64,000 bases of DNA from Aquaspirillum sp. LM1. GTDB lineage: Bacteria > Pseudomonadota > Gammaproteobacteria > Burkholderiales > Aquaspirillaceae. A model generated the notes under the pieces. That model did not search any database. It was not told where the DNA came from and saw only the letters and a list, made by a program, of their open reading frames with translations. The position numbers and the translations under genes are program-made. Where the stretch lies: NCBI RefSeq assembly GCF_002002905.1, contig NZ_CP019509.1, forward strand, positions 1 to 64,000, in the 5' to 3' direction. Of the stretch, positions 39,150-48,942 are shown one piece after another (position 1 is the first letter of the stretch; every line of letters begins with the position of its first letter).

Positions 39150-39719
39150 ATGTCGAAAAACTTTGTTGATGCCAATTACCGCTTTATCGCCGCCTACCAG
39201 GAAGTCAACGCACGCATCATCCAGCGCCAGCAGGCGCTGGCGCTGTACGTTACCCTGGTAGTCAGCCTGCTGGCCGCGCTGGTGGCGCTGCGCCCGGCAC
39301 CGGGCAACCCCACGCCGCCAGTGGAATGGCTGATTCTGGGGTTTCCGGTGGCATCGATGTGTCTGGCGCTGCTGAACTACAAGGCCGAACGCGCCATCAC
39401 CAATCTGCGCACCTTTCTGGCCAAGCTGGAAAAGCTGGAAGACGCCCACCTGAGCCTGCCCAGCTACAACACCGAACCGCAATGGTCGTCTAGCGCCAAT
39501 AAAGCCCGCCGCTTTCACGATCTGGCCACCACGCTGCTGGCGGCTGGCGGCAACGCCATTGGCCTGGGGGCAGCGTGGAAAATCTACCCGCAGCGTCTGG
39601 TCGAAGCCAGTGGGCTGTTTTACGCCAGCATTGCCCTGGCGCTGGTTTCGCTGGTGGTGGTGTTCATTACCCCGCAGTGGAGCTATCGTGGCGGCGAGTG
39701 GCCTTCTGTTGCCCGCTAA
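39150..39719 (+). CDS. Unrecognised four-helix membrane protein
   Basis: A 189-residue protein I cannot assign. It starts MSKNFVDANYRFIAAYQEVN, a polar amphipathic segment, then shows two hydrophobic helices close together (about 29-48 and 59-76), a polar middle of about 45 residues (TNLRTFLAKLEKLEDAHLSL), and two further hydrophobic stretches (about 124-142 and 152-172), ending near GGEWPSVAR. The arrangement of paired helices around a cytoplasmic helical middle is reminiscent of SLATT-like two-TM families, but that is only a resemblance. It lies 38 bp after a chemoreceptor gene on the same strand. Confidence 0.65.
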   Translation: MSKNFVDANYRFIAAYQEVNARIIQRQQALALYVTLVVSLLAALVALRPAPGNPTPPVEWLILGFPVASMCLALLNYKAERAITNLRTFLAKLEKLEDAHLSLPSYNTEPQWSSSANKARRFHDLATTLLAAGGNAIGLGAAWKIYPQRLVEASGLFYASIALALVSLVVVFITPQWSYRGGEWPSVAR

Positions 39720-39857
39720 GCGCCGAGCCATGGTCTCGCTGTGGCGTAAAATGCCGCAAAATCAGCGGCATGTCAGACAGATAACACGCGTCGCACTTGA
39801 CGCCGCCAGGCAATTTCTGGCTGAATCATACAATTCGCATCGCTCCCGGGAGATGTC

Positions 39858-40025
39858 ATGAAACCGGTTTCCGCCTCGTCGTTTCCGCGCTTTTTGCGCG
39901 CCCCGCTGCCAGTTGCCAGCAGCCCAGCCCCTGCGACAGGTTTTGTCCGTCGCCCACCTGCCGAATCGCCCACTGCCGTTGCACTGGCTGCCTGTCCGCC
40001 GCCAGGGGCCAAACGTCTGGCATAA
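39858..40025 (+). CDS. Possible 55-residue ORF
   Basis: ATG 39858 follows a good GGGAGA Shine-Dalgarno at about 6 nt. The product (MKPVSASSFPRFLRAPLPVA and onward) is Ala/Pro-rich, lacks a signal peptide or domain, and stops 47 bp before the exonuclease gene. It may be a leader peptide or spurious. The rest of the 39720-40072 gap shows nothing recognisable. Confidence 0.2.
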   Translation: MKPVSASSFPRFLRAPLPVASSPAPATGFVRRPPAESPTAVALAACPPPGAKRLA

Positions 40026-40072
40026 TGCGCCAGCCGCACGTTGAGAGGCGGTAGCATCTGGAAGGAACCGCC

Positions 40073-40843
40073 ATGCAACTTGCCACCTGGAACGTCAACT
40101 CCCTGAAAGTCCGCCTGCCACAGGTGCTGGACTGGCTCGCCGCCAATCCGGTAGATGTGCTGTGCCTGCAGGAACTCAAGCAGGAAGACCACGCCTTTCC
40201 GCTGGCCGAACTGGCCGCCGCGGGCTATCGCGCCGAATTTGCCGGGCAAAAAACCTATAACGGCGTGGCCATTGTTTACCGCGATACGCTGACCGCCAGC
40301 GAAGTGGTCAAGGATATTCCCGGCTACGACGACCCGCAGCGCCGGGTGATTGCCGCCAGTTTTGGCGAGCTGCGCGTGGTGTGCGCATATTTCGTCAATG
40401 GCGAGGCGGTCGGCTCGGACAAGTACGCATACAAGCTGGAATGGCTGGGCAAGCTGGAAGCCTATCTGGCCGACAGCCTGGCCCGTTACCCCAGCCTGGC
40501 GCTGCTGGGCGACTTCAATATTGCCCCGGACGACCGCGATGTCTACGACCCGCCGGCCTGGGCCGACAAAGTGCTGTGCTCGGTGCCCGAACGCGCGGCA
40601 TTTCAGCGGCTGGTGGCGATGGGCCTGGCCGACAGCTTCCGCCAGTTTCACCCGGACGCCGGTTTATACAGCTGGTGGGATTATCGCGCGGCCATGTTCC
40701 GCCGCAATCTGGGCCTGCGCATCGACCATATCCTGCTCTCCCCGCCGGTGCTGGCACGCGCCAGTGCCTGCGTGATCGACCGCGCCCCGCGCAAGAACGA
40801 ACGCCCCTCCGACCATACCCCGGTGGTGGTGACGCTGGACTGA
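40073..40843 (+). CDS. xth: Exodeoxyribonuclease III (AP endonuclease family)
   Basis: A Mg-dependent exonuclease/AP endonuclease of base excision repair. The 256-residue product begins MQLATWNVNSLKVRLPQVLD and has the family motifs LCLQELKQED (metal-binding Glu), YNGVAIVYR, LLGDFNIAPDDRDVYDP, WWDYRAAMFRRNLGLRIDHI and the catalytic SDHTPVVVTLD. Length matches bacterial XthA/ExoA. It is transcribed alone toward the ABC genes; the intergenic region downstream is 117 bp. Confidence 0.95.
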   Translation: MQLATWNVNSLKVRLPQVLDWLAANPVDVLCLQELKQEDHAFPLAELAAAGYRAEFAGQKTYNGVAIVYRDTLTASEVVKDIPGYDDPQRRVIAASFGELRVVCAYFVNGEAVGSDKYAYKLEWLGKLEAYLADSLARYPSLALLGDFNIAPDDRDVYDPPAWADKVLCSVPERAAFQRLVAMGLADSFRQFHPDAGLYSWWDYRAAMFRRNLGLRIDHILLSPPVLARASACVIDRAPRKNERPSDHTPVVVTLD

Positions 40844-40960
40844 GCCGGCTGGAGGCCGCCGCCGGGAGGCCGCTTTCCCGGCCTTGCGGCGGTGTGCGTC
40901 AGCGAGAGGTGGGGAAGGCGGTCAATTTCCGGTAAACTCATCCCTTTTGCCGCCGCGTCA

Positions 40961-41875
40961 ATGTCCATTGCCCTTGATATCCATGCCGTCAGCAAACGCT
41001 TTGGCGCGCTGACAGCGCTCGACGATGTCTCGCTGGCCGTCCAGGCTGGCGAATTCTTTGCCCTGCTCGGCCCCAACGGGGCAGGCAAAACCACGCTGAT
41101 TTCCTGCATGGCCGGGTTGACCCGGCCCGACAGCGGCCATGTGCGCATCATGGGCCACGATGTGCAGCATGACTACCGCGCCGCGCGCCGCGCGCTGGGG
41201 GTGGTGCCGCAGGAACTGGTGTTTGATCCCTTCTTTACCGTGCGCGAGTCGCTGGTGTTTCAGTCCGGCTATTTTGGCCTGAAGCGCAACGACGACTGGA
41301 TTGACGAAATCCTGGCCAAGCTGGGGCTGACCAGCAAGGCCAACGCCAATATGCGCACCTTGTCTGGCGGAATGAAACGGCGAGTGATGGTGGCGCAGGC
41401 GCTGGTGCACCGTCCGCCGGTGATTGTGCTGGACGAGCCCACCGCCGGGGTGGATGTGGAGCTGCGCCAGAGCCTGTGGGTGTTTATCCAGGAGCTCAAC
41501 CGCGCCGGCCACACCATTGTGCTGACCACCCATTATCTGGAAGAAGCCGAAACCCTGTGCAACCGCATTGCCATGCTCAAGGCCGGGCGGGTGATTGCGC
41601 TGGAAGACAAGGACACCCTGCTGGGCCGGGGCGGCAGCAGCCGTGACATCATGCTGCGCCTGAGCCCGGCGGGCCTGCCGCCGGCGTTGGCCCCGCTGCA
41701 GCTGCGCGCCGAGGGCAGCCGGGTGTGGCTGCGCCTGCCCGACATCAACCAGCTGGGCGAGGTGCTGGGGCAGATTCATGCTGCCGGCAGCACGGTGCGC
41801 GACTTTGAAGTGGTGGAAATCGACCTGGAACATGTGTTTGTCGAGCGCATGCACCGAGGGGAGTCCGTGCGATGA
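40961..41875 (+). CDS. ABC-2 type exporter ATP-binding protein (YadG-like)
   Basis: A 304-residue ATPase from ATG 40961. It has Walker A LLGPNGAGKTTLIS (near residue 39), the Q-loop GVVPQELVFDPFFTVRES, signature LSGGMKRRVMVAQAL, Walker B VIVLDEPTAGVD and the H-loop TTHYLEEAE, plus a C-terminal extension typical of the YadG/CcmA-like group. The following permease starts within its last codons (4-bp ATGA overlap), so the two form one exporter. In related bacteria this pair sits with ibaG and murA, as here, but its substrate is unknown. The longer frame from 40892 is not supported. Confidence 0.92.
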   Translation: MSIALDIHAVSKRFGALTALDDVSLAVQAGEFFALLGPNGAGKTTLISCMAGLTRPDSGHVRIMGHDVQHDYRAARRALGVVPQELVFDPFFTVRESLVFQSGYFGLKRNDDWIDEILAKLGLTSKANANMRTLSGGMKRRVMVAQALVHRPPVIVLDEPTAGVDVELRQSLWVFIQELNRAGHTIVLTTHYLEEAETLCNRIAMLKAGRVIALEDKDTLLGRGGSSRDIMLRLSPAGLPPALAPLQLRAEGSRVWLRLPDINQLGEVLGQIHAAGSTVRDFEVVEIDLEHVFVERMHRGESVR

Positions 41876-42627
41876 ATGGCTTTTTTACCCTGTTTTACAA
41901 GGAAATCCTGCGCTTCTGGCGGGTGGCCTTCCAGACCGTGGCAGCGCCAGTGCTGACCGCGATGCTGTACCTGATGATTTTTTCCCACGCGCTGGCCCGC
42001 CATGTGGATGTGTTTCCTGGGGTGGGCTATACCGCGTTTTTGATTCCCGGCCTGGTGATGATGTCGATGCTGCAAAACGCCTTTGCCAACAGCTCATCCA
42101 GCCTGATCCAGTCGAAAATCACCGGCAATATCGTGTTTTTGCTGCTGCCGCCCTTGTCGCATCTGGAGTTTTTTGCCGCGTATGTGCTGGCGGCGATTGT
42201 GCGCGGGCTGGTGGTGGGGGCCGGGGTGTTTCTGGTCACCCTGTGGTTTGACGTGCCGCCGCTGGTTCATCCGCTGTGGGCGCTGGCCTTTGCCGGCCTG
42301 GGCTGCGGCGTGCTGGCCACGCTGGGGCTGATTGCCGGCATCTGGGCGGATAAATTTGACCAGCTGGCCGCGTTCCAGAACTTTTTGATCATGCCGCTGA
42401 CTTTCCTGTCCGGGGTGTTTTATTCGATTCACACCCTGCCGCCGTTCTGGCTGGCGCTGTCGCACGCCAACCCGGTGTTTTATATGATTGACGGTTTCCG
42501 TTACGGCTTTTTTGGCCAGTCCGACGCGCCGCCGCTGCTGAGCCTGGCGGTGGTCAGTGCCTGCCTGGCGCTGCTGTCGGCGATTGCCCTGCGGCTGTTG
42601 CACACCGGTTACAAACTCAGACATTGA
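41872..42627 (+). CDS. ABC-2 type transporter permease (YadH-like)
   Basis: A 251-residue membrane protein with six predicted helices, starting MNGFFTLFYKEILRFWRVAF. The ABC-2 family motif appears in FLIMPLTFLSGVFYSIHTLPPF with ALSHANPVFYMIDGFRYGFFG near the C-terminus. It overlaps the ATPase gene by 4 bp and is followed by ibaG after 12 bp. Together with the ATPase it would form an exporter of unknown substrate, possibly an envelope precursor, given the linkage to murA. Confidence 0.92.
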   Translation: MNGFFTLFYKEILRFWRVAFQTVAAPVLTAMLYLMIFSHALARHVDVFPGVGYTAFLIPGLVMMSMLQNAFANSSSSLIQSKITGNIVFLLLPPLSHLEFFAAYVLAAIVRGLVVGAGVFLVTLWFDVPPLVHPLWALAFAGLGCGVLATLGLIAGIWADKFDQLAAFQNFLIMPLTFLSGVFYSIHTLPPFWLALSHANPVFYMIDGFRYGFFGQSDAPPLLSLAVVSACLALLSAIALRLLHTGYKLRH

Positions 42628-42639
42628 AAGCCTTTGATT

Positions 42640-42885
42640 ATGTTGACTCCTGAACACGTAAAACAATTCTTGACCGCCGAGCTGCACTGCACCCATCTGG
42701 ACGTGGAAGGCGATGGCCAGCACTTTTTTGCCGTGATTGTGTCGCCAGACTTTGCCGGCAAGCGGCTGATCGAACGCCACCGTATGGTGATGGCCGTGGT
42801 CAAGACCAAGCTGGACAGCAATGAGCTGCACGCCCTGTCGATCACTCAGGCGCTGACGCCGGAAGAATGGGCGCAAAAGGCCTGA
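42640..42885 (+). CDS. ibaG: BolA-family protein IbaG
   Basis: An 81-residue BolA-like protein starting MLTPEHVKQFLTAELHCTHL. The GDGQHFFAVIVSPDFAGK and LIERHRMVMAVV blocks, with the conserved RHR/His, match IbaG (YrbA), which partners monothiol glutaredoxins in iron-sulfur cluster handling. It lies between the ABC exporter and murA, as in many beta- and gammaproteobacteria. ATG 42640 is preferred over the TTG six bases upstream. Confidence 0.92.
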   Translation: MLTPEHVKQFLTAELHCTHLDVEGDGQHFFAVIVSPDFAGKRLIERHRMVMAVVKTKLDSNELHALSITQALTPEEWAQKA

Positions 42886-42980
42886 GCCGGCCAGACGGGC
42901 GCAGGCCCGGCCCGCCCCGTTTTGCCACGCTGCCCGTGCTTGCCCGGCAAGCCACACTTATCTTCACAAGGCTGAATTGA

Positions 42981-44234
<1,254 letters not shown>

Positions 44235-44267
44235 CGCCTGACTGCGCGTATGCGCGTTGCACGTGAT

Positions 44268-44301
44268 CACGCCCCAGCGGATGGAAGTCCGCTGGGGCGT
44301 G
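44268..44301 (+). terminator. Strong hairpin after murA
   Basis: A perfect 14-bp stem (44268-44281 with 44288-44301), loop TGGAAG, 34 bp after the stop. No T-run follows. Probably terminates murA and may also serve the convergent YceI gene. Confidence 0.6.
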
Positions 44302-44361
44302 TGCCTGTCTGGCCGGGCGCTCAGGGGCGCAACCCGGCCAGCAGGCGGTGGAGAGCGGCGC

Positions 44362-44931
44362 TTACTCGCCAATGGCTTCCAGGGCGATATCAATGCGCAC
44401 TTCGTCGCCCACATACGGCGCGTACTTGCCAGCGCCAAAGTCAGAGCGCTTGACCACGGTAAAGGCGTTGGCACCAATCGCCGGCTTTTTCAGCATCGGG
44501 TGCGGCATCGACTGGAACGAGGTCACCGTCAGGGTTACCGGCTTGGTCACGCCTTTCAGCGTCAGGTTGCCTTCAATCCTGGCCGGCTTGTCGCCCTTGA
44601 AAACCACCTTGGTCGATTTGAACGTAGCGGTCGGGTACTTGGCGGTATCGAGGAAATCTTCGCCCTGGATATGCTCGTTGAAGGTGGCGTAGCCGGTGTT
44701 CACCGACTTGGCGTCGATCACGATATCCACCGAACCGGTTTTGGCCGCAGCGTCGAACACAACCTTGCCGCTGGTGCTGTCAAAGCGCGACAGCTGGGTG
44801 GAATAGCCAAAATGGCTGTAGGAAAAACGCGGGAAGGTGTGGGTGGTGTCCACGGTGTAGGTGGCCGGGGCAGCCAGCGCCGGGGTGGCAGCGGCAAGGG
44901 CGAACAGCAGGGCGGCGAGTTGCTTTTTCAT
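44362..44931 (-). CDS. YceI family periplasmic protein
   Basis: A 189-residue exported protein with Sec signal MKKQLAALLFALAAATPALA and cleavage near residue 20. The mature part is a lipocalin-like YceI domain: YTVDTTHTFPRFSYSHFG, KVVFDAAAKTGSVDIVIDAK, a DFLDTAKYPTATFKST stretch and LTLKGVTKPVTLTV. Members bind isoprenoid chains in a hydrophobic barrel; their physiological role is debated, with links to isoprenoid quinone or acid stress. Last gene of the unit cytochrome b561-YceI-YceI, with 96 bp separating it from its YceI paralogue. Confidence 0.92.
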   Translation of the reverse strand: MKKQLAALLFALAAATPALAAPATYTVDTTHTFPRFSYSHFGYSTQLSRFDSTSGKVVFDAAAKTGSVDIVIDAKSVNTGYATFNEHIQGEDFLDTAKYPTATFKSTKVVFKGDKPARIEGNLTLKGVTKPVTLTVTSFQSMPHPMLKKPAIGANAFTVVKRSDFGAGKYAPYVGDEVRIDIALEAIGE

Positions 44932-45027
44932 GGTCAGTCTCCAGTCAGGGGAAAGGGGCCGGGGGAAATCCGTCGGTCAAAAAAATCAGTGGGGTACTCT
45001 GTGTGCCGCATGGCGGACATCACGCGC

Positions 45028-45579
45028 TTATTTGCTGCTGGCGTGCAGGCGAACACGCACCTGGACATCGTTGGCGACAATATCGAACTTGGCCCACGCG
45101 CCTTCGCCGATGCTGAAGTCGCCACGGCGCAGGGTAAACGTGCCATCAAACACGCCGGCATTGCCCTGGGTGGTGAAGGTGGCGGGGACCAGCACGTCGC
45201 GGGTCTGACCCTTGATGCTCAGCTGGCCAGCCACTTCGTAGCGGTTGCCGCCCAGCGGCTTGACTGCGGTGGACACAAAGCGGGCGGACGGGAAGGTCTT
45301 GCTGTTGAACCAGGCCTTGCCGGCAACCTCTTGGTTGGCGTCGCTGGAACCCGCGTCCACGCTGGCCAGCTCGACATCAAACACCGCCTTGGCGCTGGCC
45401 GGCTTGGCCGGGTCGAAACTCAGCTGGCTGGTGAATTTCTTGAACTTGCCGTCCATCTTCACCCCCATTTGCTGGTAGGAAAACTGGATAGCGCTTTGCG
45501 CCGGGTTCACCTGGCTGTATTCAGCGGCCTGGGCATAGGCGGCACTGAGCAAGGCGGCCAGCAGGGTCAGGGTTTTCAT
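45028..45579 (-). CDS. YceI family periplasmic protein
   Basis: A 183-residue exported YceI protein, signal peptide MKTLTLLAALLSAAYAQAAE. The mature part shows VNPAQSAIQFSYQQMGVKMD, FKKFTSQLSFDP, KAWFNSKTFPSARFVSTAVK and GQLSIKGQTRDVLVPATF. It differs considerably from its neighbour at 44362 (VKMDGKFK instead of FPRFSYSH), so the two may bind different lipids. It lies 26 bp after the cytochrome b561 gene, as is common for this group. Confidence 0.92.
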   Translation of the reverse strand: MKTLTLLAALLSAAYAQAAEYSQVNPAQSAIQFSYQQMGVKMDGKFKKFTSQLSFDPAKPASAKAVFDVELASVDAGSSDANQEVAGKAWFNSKTFPSARFVSTAVKPLGGNRYEVAGQLSIKGQTRDVLVPATFTTQGNAGVFDGTFTLRRGDFSIGEGAWAKFDIVANDVQVRVRLHASSK

Positions 45580-45605
45580 CAGTATGTCTCCAGAAAAGTC
45601 ACAAT

Positions 45606-46151
45606 TCAGGCTTGATCGCGGGATGACTTCGGCAGCATCCGGCGCAAAATATCGTCTTGATCAATAAAATGATGCTTGAGTGCCGCGCCGACATGACCCG
45701 CCAGCGTCAGCATCAGCAGCAGGTTGAGTGCTTCATGCAGCTCGGCCAGCCATTCGCCCAGATCCGGGTTTTTGCCCAGCAGATCGGGAATCGGCAGCAC
45801 GCCAAAGTAAACGGTTTGAAACCCCTTGGCCGAACTCATCAGCCAGCCGCTGAGCGGGATGGCCAGCATCAGGCCGTACAGCGCCAGATGGCCCAGATGC
45901 GCGGCGTACTGCATGGCCTTGGGCATGCTGGCCGGCAGCGCGGGCGGGCGGTGAGTGGCGCGCCAGAACAGGCGCAGCGCCAGCAGCAAAAAGGCGGTCA
46001 CCCCGGCCCATTTGTGCCAGGCATACAACTGCAGCTTGGCTGGTGACAACGGCAAGTCGCTCATATACAGGCCCAGGCCGAGCAGGCCCAGCAGCAGGGC
46101 AGCCATCAGCCAGTGCAGGGCTTTGGCAATCGGGGTGTAAGCAGTGTTCAT
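45606..46151 (-). CDS. Cytochrome b561-family membrane protein
   Basis: A 181-residue di-haem b-type cytochrome. It starts MNTAYTPIAKALHWLMAALL; I chose ATG 46151 because GGAGGA is then 7 nt upstream, while the next ATG upstream is too close. Four hydrophobic helices carry the haem His residues (KALHWLM, YAWHKWAG, LGHLALYGLML, LAGHVGAALKHH). Such proteins transfer electrons from the quinone pool. Genomic pairing with YceI proteins is well known and suggests a shared role in quinone-related redox chemistry. Confidence 0.92.
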   Translation of the reverse strand: MNTAYTPIAKALHWLMAALLLGLLGLGLYMSDLPLSPAKLQLYAWHKWAGVTAFLLLALRLFWRATHRPPALPASMPKAMQYAAHLGHLALYGLMLAIPLSGWLMSSAKGFQTVYFGVLPIPDLLGKNPDLGEWLAELHEALNLLLMLTLAGHVGAALKHHFIDQDDILRRMLPKSSRDQA

Positions 46152-46232
46152 GGTCATTCCTCCGGGTAGGGGCAGGGCAGCGAACGGGGCGGGCAAGCGG
46201 GTGGCTTGCCGCCATCTGAGCGCTGGCCGGGT

Positions 46233-47036
46233 TCAGGTGCTGGAGCGAGGCCAGAAGGCATAGGCATCCATGGCAATCACGTAATCGTCCACGCCGGCAT
46301 GAAAGCGGCGGGCTTCGGCAGCTGGGCCGGCGGCACCCAGCGCCACATAAAACGGCAGCAGATGTTCGTCGCTGGGGTGGGCCTGTGCGCCGCCAGGGGC
46401 CTGGGCACGGTAATCCAGCAGGGCGTCCAGGTCGGCAGCGGCAGCGCGTTCAGCCAGCCATTGGGTAAATTCCCGCACATACGCCGGCACGCCGCCGCCC
46501 TGGGCATAGGCGCGCTGAAAGTCGCGCAGGTTATGGGTCAGGTTACCCGAACCGATCACCAGAAAACCGCGTTGCGCCAGCCCGGCCAGCGCCTGCCCCA
46601 GCCGCAGCGCCTGCGCCGGGCCGCCCTGACTTTGCAGCGACAACGGAATCACCGGCACGTCAGCGTCCGGATACATCAGCCGCAGCGGAATCCAGCCGCC
46701 ATGGTCCAGCCCGCGTTGTTCGTCGCAGGCCACCGGCAGGCCGGCGGCGGCAATCGCCTCAATCACTTCATTGGCCGCCTCGCGGCAGCCGCTAGCCGGG
46801 TAGTTCAGCCGATACAGCGGCTCGGGAAATCCCCAGAAGTCGTGAATGGTGTCGAGCTTGCCGGCCACGCCCACGGTGGGCATGGCGGTGTCCCAGTGGG
46901 CGCTGACCATGACGATGGCACGCGGGCGGGGCAGGGCAGCGGCCTGTTCGCGCAGGGCCGCCCCGGCTGCGCCTGGTGTCAGCGCAAAAGTGGGCGCGCC
47001 ATGCGGAACAAACAGGCTGGGCAGAGGGGCAGTCAT
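46233..47036 (-). CDS. DODA-type extradiol dioxygenase (LigB superfamily)
   Basis: A 267-residue protein from ATG 47036; a longer minus-strand frame is spurious. It starts MTAPLPSLFVPHGAPTFALT, where the His is a metal ligand, followed by VMVSAHWD, LDHGGWIPLRLMYPDADVPV, VIGSGNLTHNLRDF and HPSDEHLLPFYVALGA, all hallmarks of the class III ring-opening dioxygenase family (E. coli YgiD and plant DODA). It would cleave a catechol such as 4,5-DOPA; the true substrate is unknown. It is divergent from a LysR gene, which may control it. Confidence 0.9.
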   Translation of the reverse strand: MTAPLPSLFVPHGAPTFALTPGAAGAALREQAAALPRPRAIVMVSAHWDTAMPTVGVAGKLDTIHDFWGFPEPLYRLNYPASGCREAANEVIEAIAAAGLPVACDEQRGLDHGGWIPLRLMYPDADVPVIPLSLQSQGGPAQALRLGQALAGLAQRGFLVIGSGNLTHNLRDFQRAYAQGGGVPAYVREFTQWLAERAAAADLDALLDYRAQAPGGAQAHPSDEHLLPFYVALGAAGPAAEARRFHAGVDDYVIAMDAYAFWPRSST

Positions 47037-47141
47037 GGCGGTCTCGTTTCGTGCTGCGTGAGGGAATGACTGTACTGTAGGCTGTTTTTTCGCAGCAAAA
47101 TAGCCGACAATCCAGAAATCACTATTGCTGAAAGTGCAACA

Positions 47142-48035
47142 ATGGACCGTCTGGCCGCCATGCATCTGTTTGTCCGGGTTGCCGAACTGGGCAGTTTCAG
47201 CGCCGTTGCCCAGCAAATGGGCGTGGCGCGTTCGGTGGTGACCCGGCAAATTGCCGCGCTGGAAAGCCATCTGGCCTGCAAGCTGATGGCGCGCAGCACG
47301 CGCAGCCTGACGCTGACCTCGGCAGGCGCTGCCTATCTGGAAAAATGCCGAGTGATCCTGAACCTGGTGGAAGCCGCCGAAACCGATATCGCCAGCGAAC
47401 AGCACACCCCGCGCGGGGCAATTCGCATCAGCCTGCCCTTCAGCTTTGGCTTGAAACGGCTGGCACCGCTGCTGCTGGTGTTTGCCCGACAGTATCCGGA
47501 AGTCACGCTGGATATGGATTACAGCGACCGGCGCATGAATTTGATTGAGGAAGGGATTGATCTGTCGATCCGGGTCACCCGCCAGCTGGCGGCGGGGGAT
47601 GTGGTGCGCAAACTGGGCGCGTGCCGCATGCAGATGGTGGCCTCGCCAGACTACCTGGCCCGCCATGGCCGCCCACTGCATCCGCAGGAGCTGGCCCACC
47701 ATGCGTTTCTTGGTTATACCCTATCCAACAGCACCGTGGCATTTGAAGTGAATGGCCAACCGTTACAGGTGGCCGTGCGCAGCCGGCTAACCGCCAACAA
47801 TGGCGCGGTACTGACCGAAGCCGCTGCACAGGGGATGGGCATTACCTGCCAGCCGGAATTTATTATCGACGACTTTCTCCAGGCCGGGCGGGTGGAAGAA
47901 ATCCTGGCCGATTACCCGATGCCGGCGCTGGGCATTTACGCCATGCTGCCAGGCAACAAGCAGATTCCGCATCGGGTGCGGGTCTTGGTGAACTTTTTGG
48001 CCGAGCACCTGGCCGGGCCGGGTAGCGCCCCCTAA
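47142..48035 (+). CDS. LysR-family transcriptional regulator
   Basis: A 297-residue LysR regulator. The N-terminal winged helix-turn-helix is MDRLAAMHLFVRVAELGSFS, AVAQQMGVARSVVTRQIAAL and LMARSTRSLTLTSAG. The effector-binding domain begins with GAIRISLPFSFGLKRLAPLL and includes ITCQPEFIIDDFLQAGRVEE. It is divergent from the dioxygenase gene with 105 bp between starts, the standard arrangement for a LysR regulator of its neighbour. The inducer is unknown. Confidence 0.92.
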   Translation: MDRLAAMHLFVRVAELGSFSAVAQQMGVARSVVTRQIAALESHLACKLMARSTRSLTLTSAGAAYLEKCRVILNLVEAAETDIASEQHTPRGAIRISLPFSFGLKRLAPLLLVFARQYPEVTLDMDYSDRRMNLIEEGIDLSIRVTRQLAAGDVVRKLGACRMQMVASPDYLARHGRPLHPQELAHHAFLGYTLSNSTVAFEVNGQPLQVAVRSRLTANNGAVLTEAAAQGMGITCQPEFIIDDFLQAGRVEEILADYPMPALGIYAMLPGNKQIPHRVRVLVNFLAEHLAGPGSAP

Positions 48036-48053
48036 TCCTGGCTGAGCCATGGC

Positions 48054-48935
48054 CTAATAGTCAGTCACGTTGAACCACAAGGGCACATGAGAACAAACTG
48101 ACGCCGGGCATCTCTATTTGTTATTTTAAAACAAAACCTTGTCTTGCATTTTCACCGTGAGCTGCCCGCCACGCCCCACCCCGTCATTCCCGCGAAGGCG
48201 GGAATCCAGAGGCATCCACAGCGTGCAGCAGGTGCGAGTTCCACGACCACCACGCTACGCTCAACACCCACGGCGCACGCTGTGTCACGGCCTGGGTTCC
48301 CGCCCGCGCGGGAACGACAAGTGAGGTGAGGCTCATACCGAAAGAGGTCTGGTCACCCATCACCTTGAAACGCAAGGGTACATGTGAGCAAGCTGACGTC
48401 GAGTATCTCTATTTGTTATTTTAAAACAAAGCTTTGCCTTGCCTTGCCACCGCGAACCACCCGCCGCACTCCACCCCGTCATTCCCGCGAAGGCGGGAAT
48501 CCAGAGGCATCCACAGCGTGCAGCAGGTGCGAGTTCCACGACCACCACGCTACGCTCAACGCCCACGGCGCACGCTGTGTCACGGCCTGGGTTCCCGCCT
48601 GCGCGGGAACGACAAGTGAGGTGAGGCTCATACCGAAAGAGGTCTGGTCACCCATCACCTCGAAACGCAAGGGCATATGTGAGTTAACTGACGTCTGGCA
48701 TCTCTATTTGTTATTTTAAAACAAAGCTTTGTCTTGCATTTTCACCGCGAACCACCCGCCGCACTCCACCCCGTCATTCCCGCGCAGGCGGGAATCCAGA
48801 GGCATCCACAGCGTGCAGCAGGTGCGAGTTCCACGACCACCACGTTACGCTCAACGCCCACGGCGCACGCTGTGTCACGGCCTGGGTTCCCGCCTGCGCG
48901 GGAACGACAAGTGAGGTGGAGCTCATGCCTAAACC
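48054..48935. repeat. Three tandem copies of a 295-bp unit related to the CTAGTAGCCAGTCAC element
   Basis: The anchor CACSTYGAA occurs at 48066, 48361 and 48656, giving a period of exactly 295 bp twice. The left end, CTAATAGTCAGTCACG at 48054, resembles the TIR of the 6813 and 36311 elements. Each unit has the AT-rich block TTGTTATTTTAAAACAAA and two dRS3-like palindromes (ATTCCCGC...GGGAAT and GTTCCCGC...GGGAAC). The last unit lacks the AAAGAGGTCTGG stretch and runs to within 8 bp of the GST stop codon. Reading frames through the array repeat too and are not genes. Confidence 0.8.
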
Positions 48936-48942
48936 GGCGGCC

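Noticed and set aside
48139-48914. Repeated 61-residue ORFs reading PSFPRRRESRGIHSVQQVRV in the tandem array
   Set aside because: Translations of the dRS3-like palindromes; seen wherever the repeat occurs, with no ribosome-binding site or protein family.
48054-48935. CRISPR array
   Set aside because: The period is 295 bp and whole units are repeated; there are no short repeats with unique spacers.
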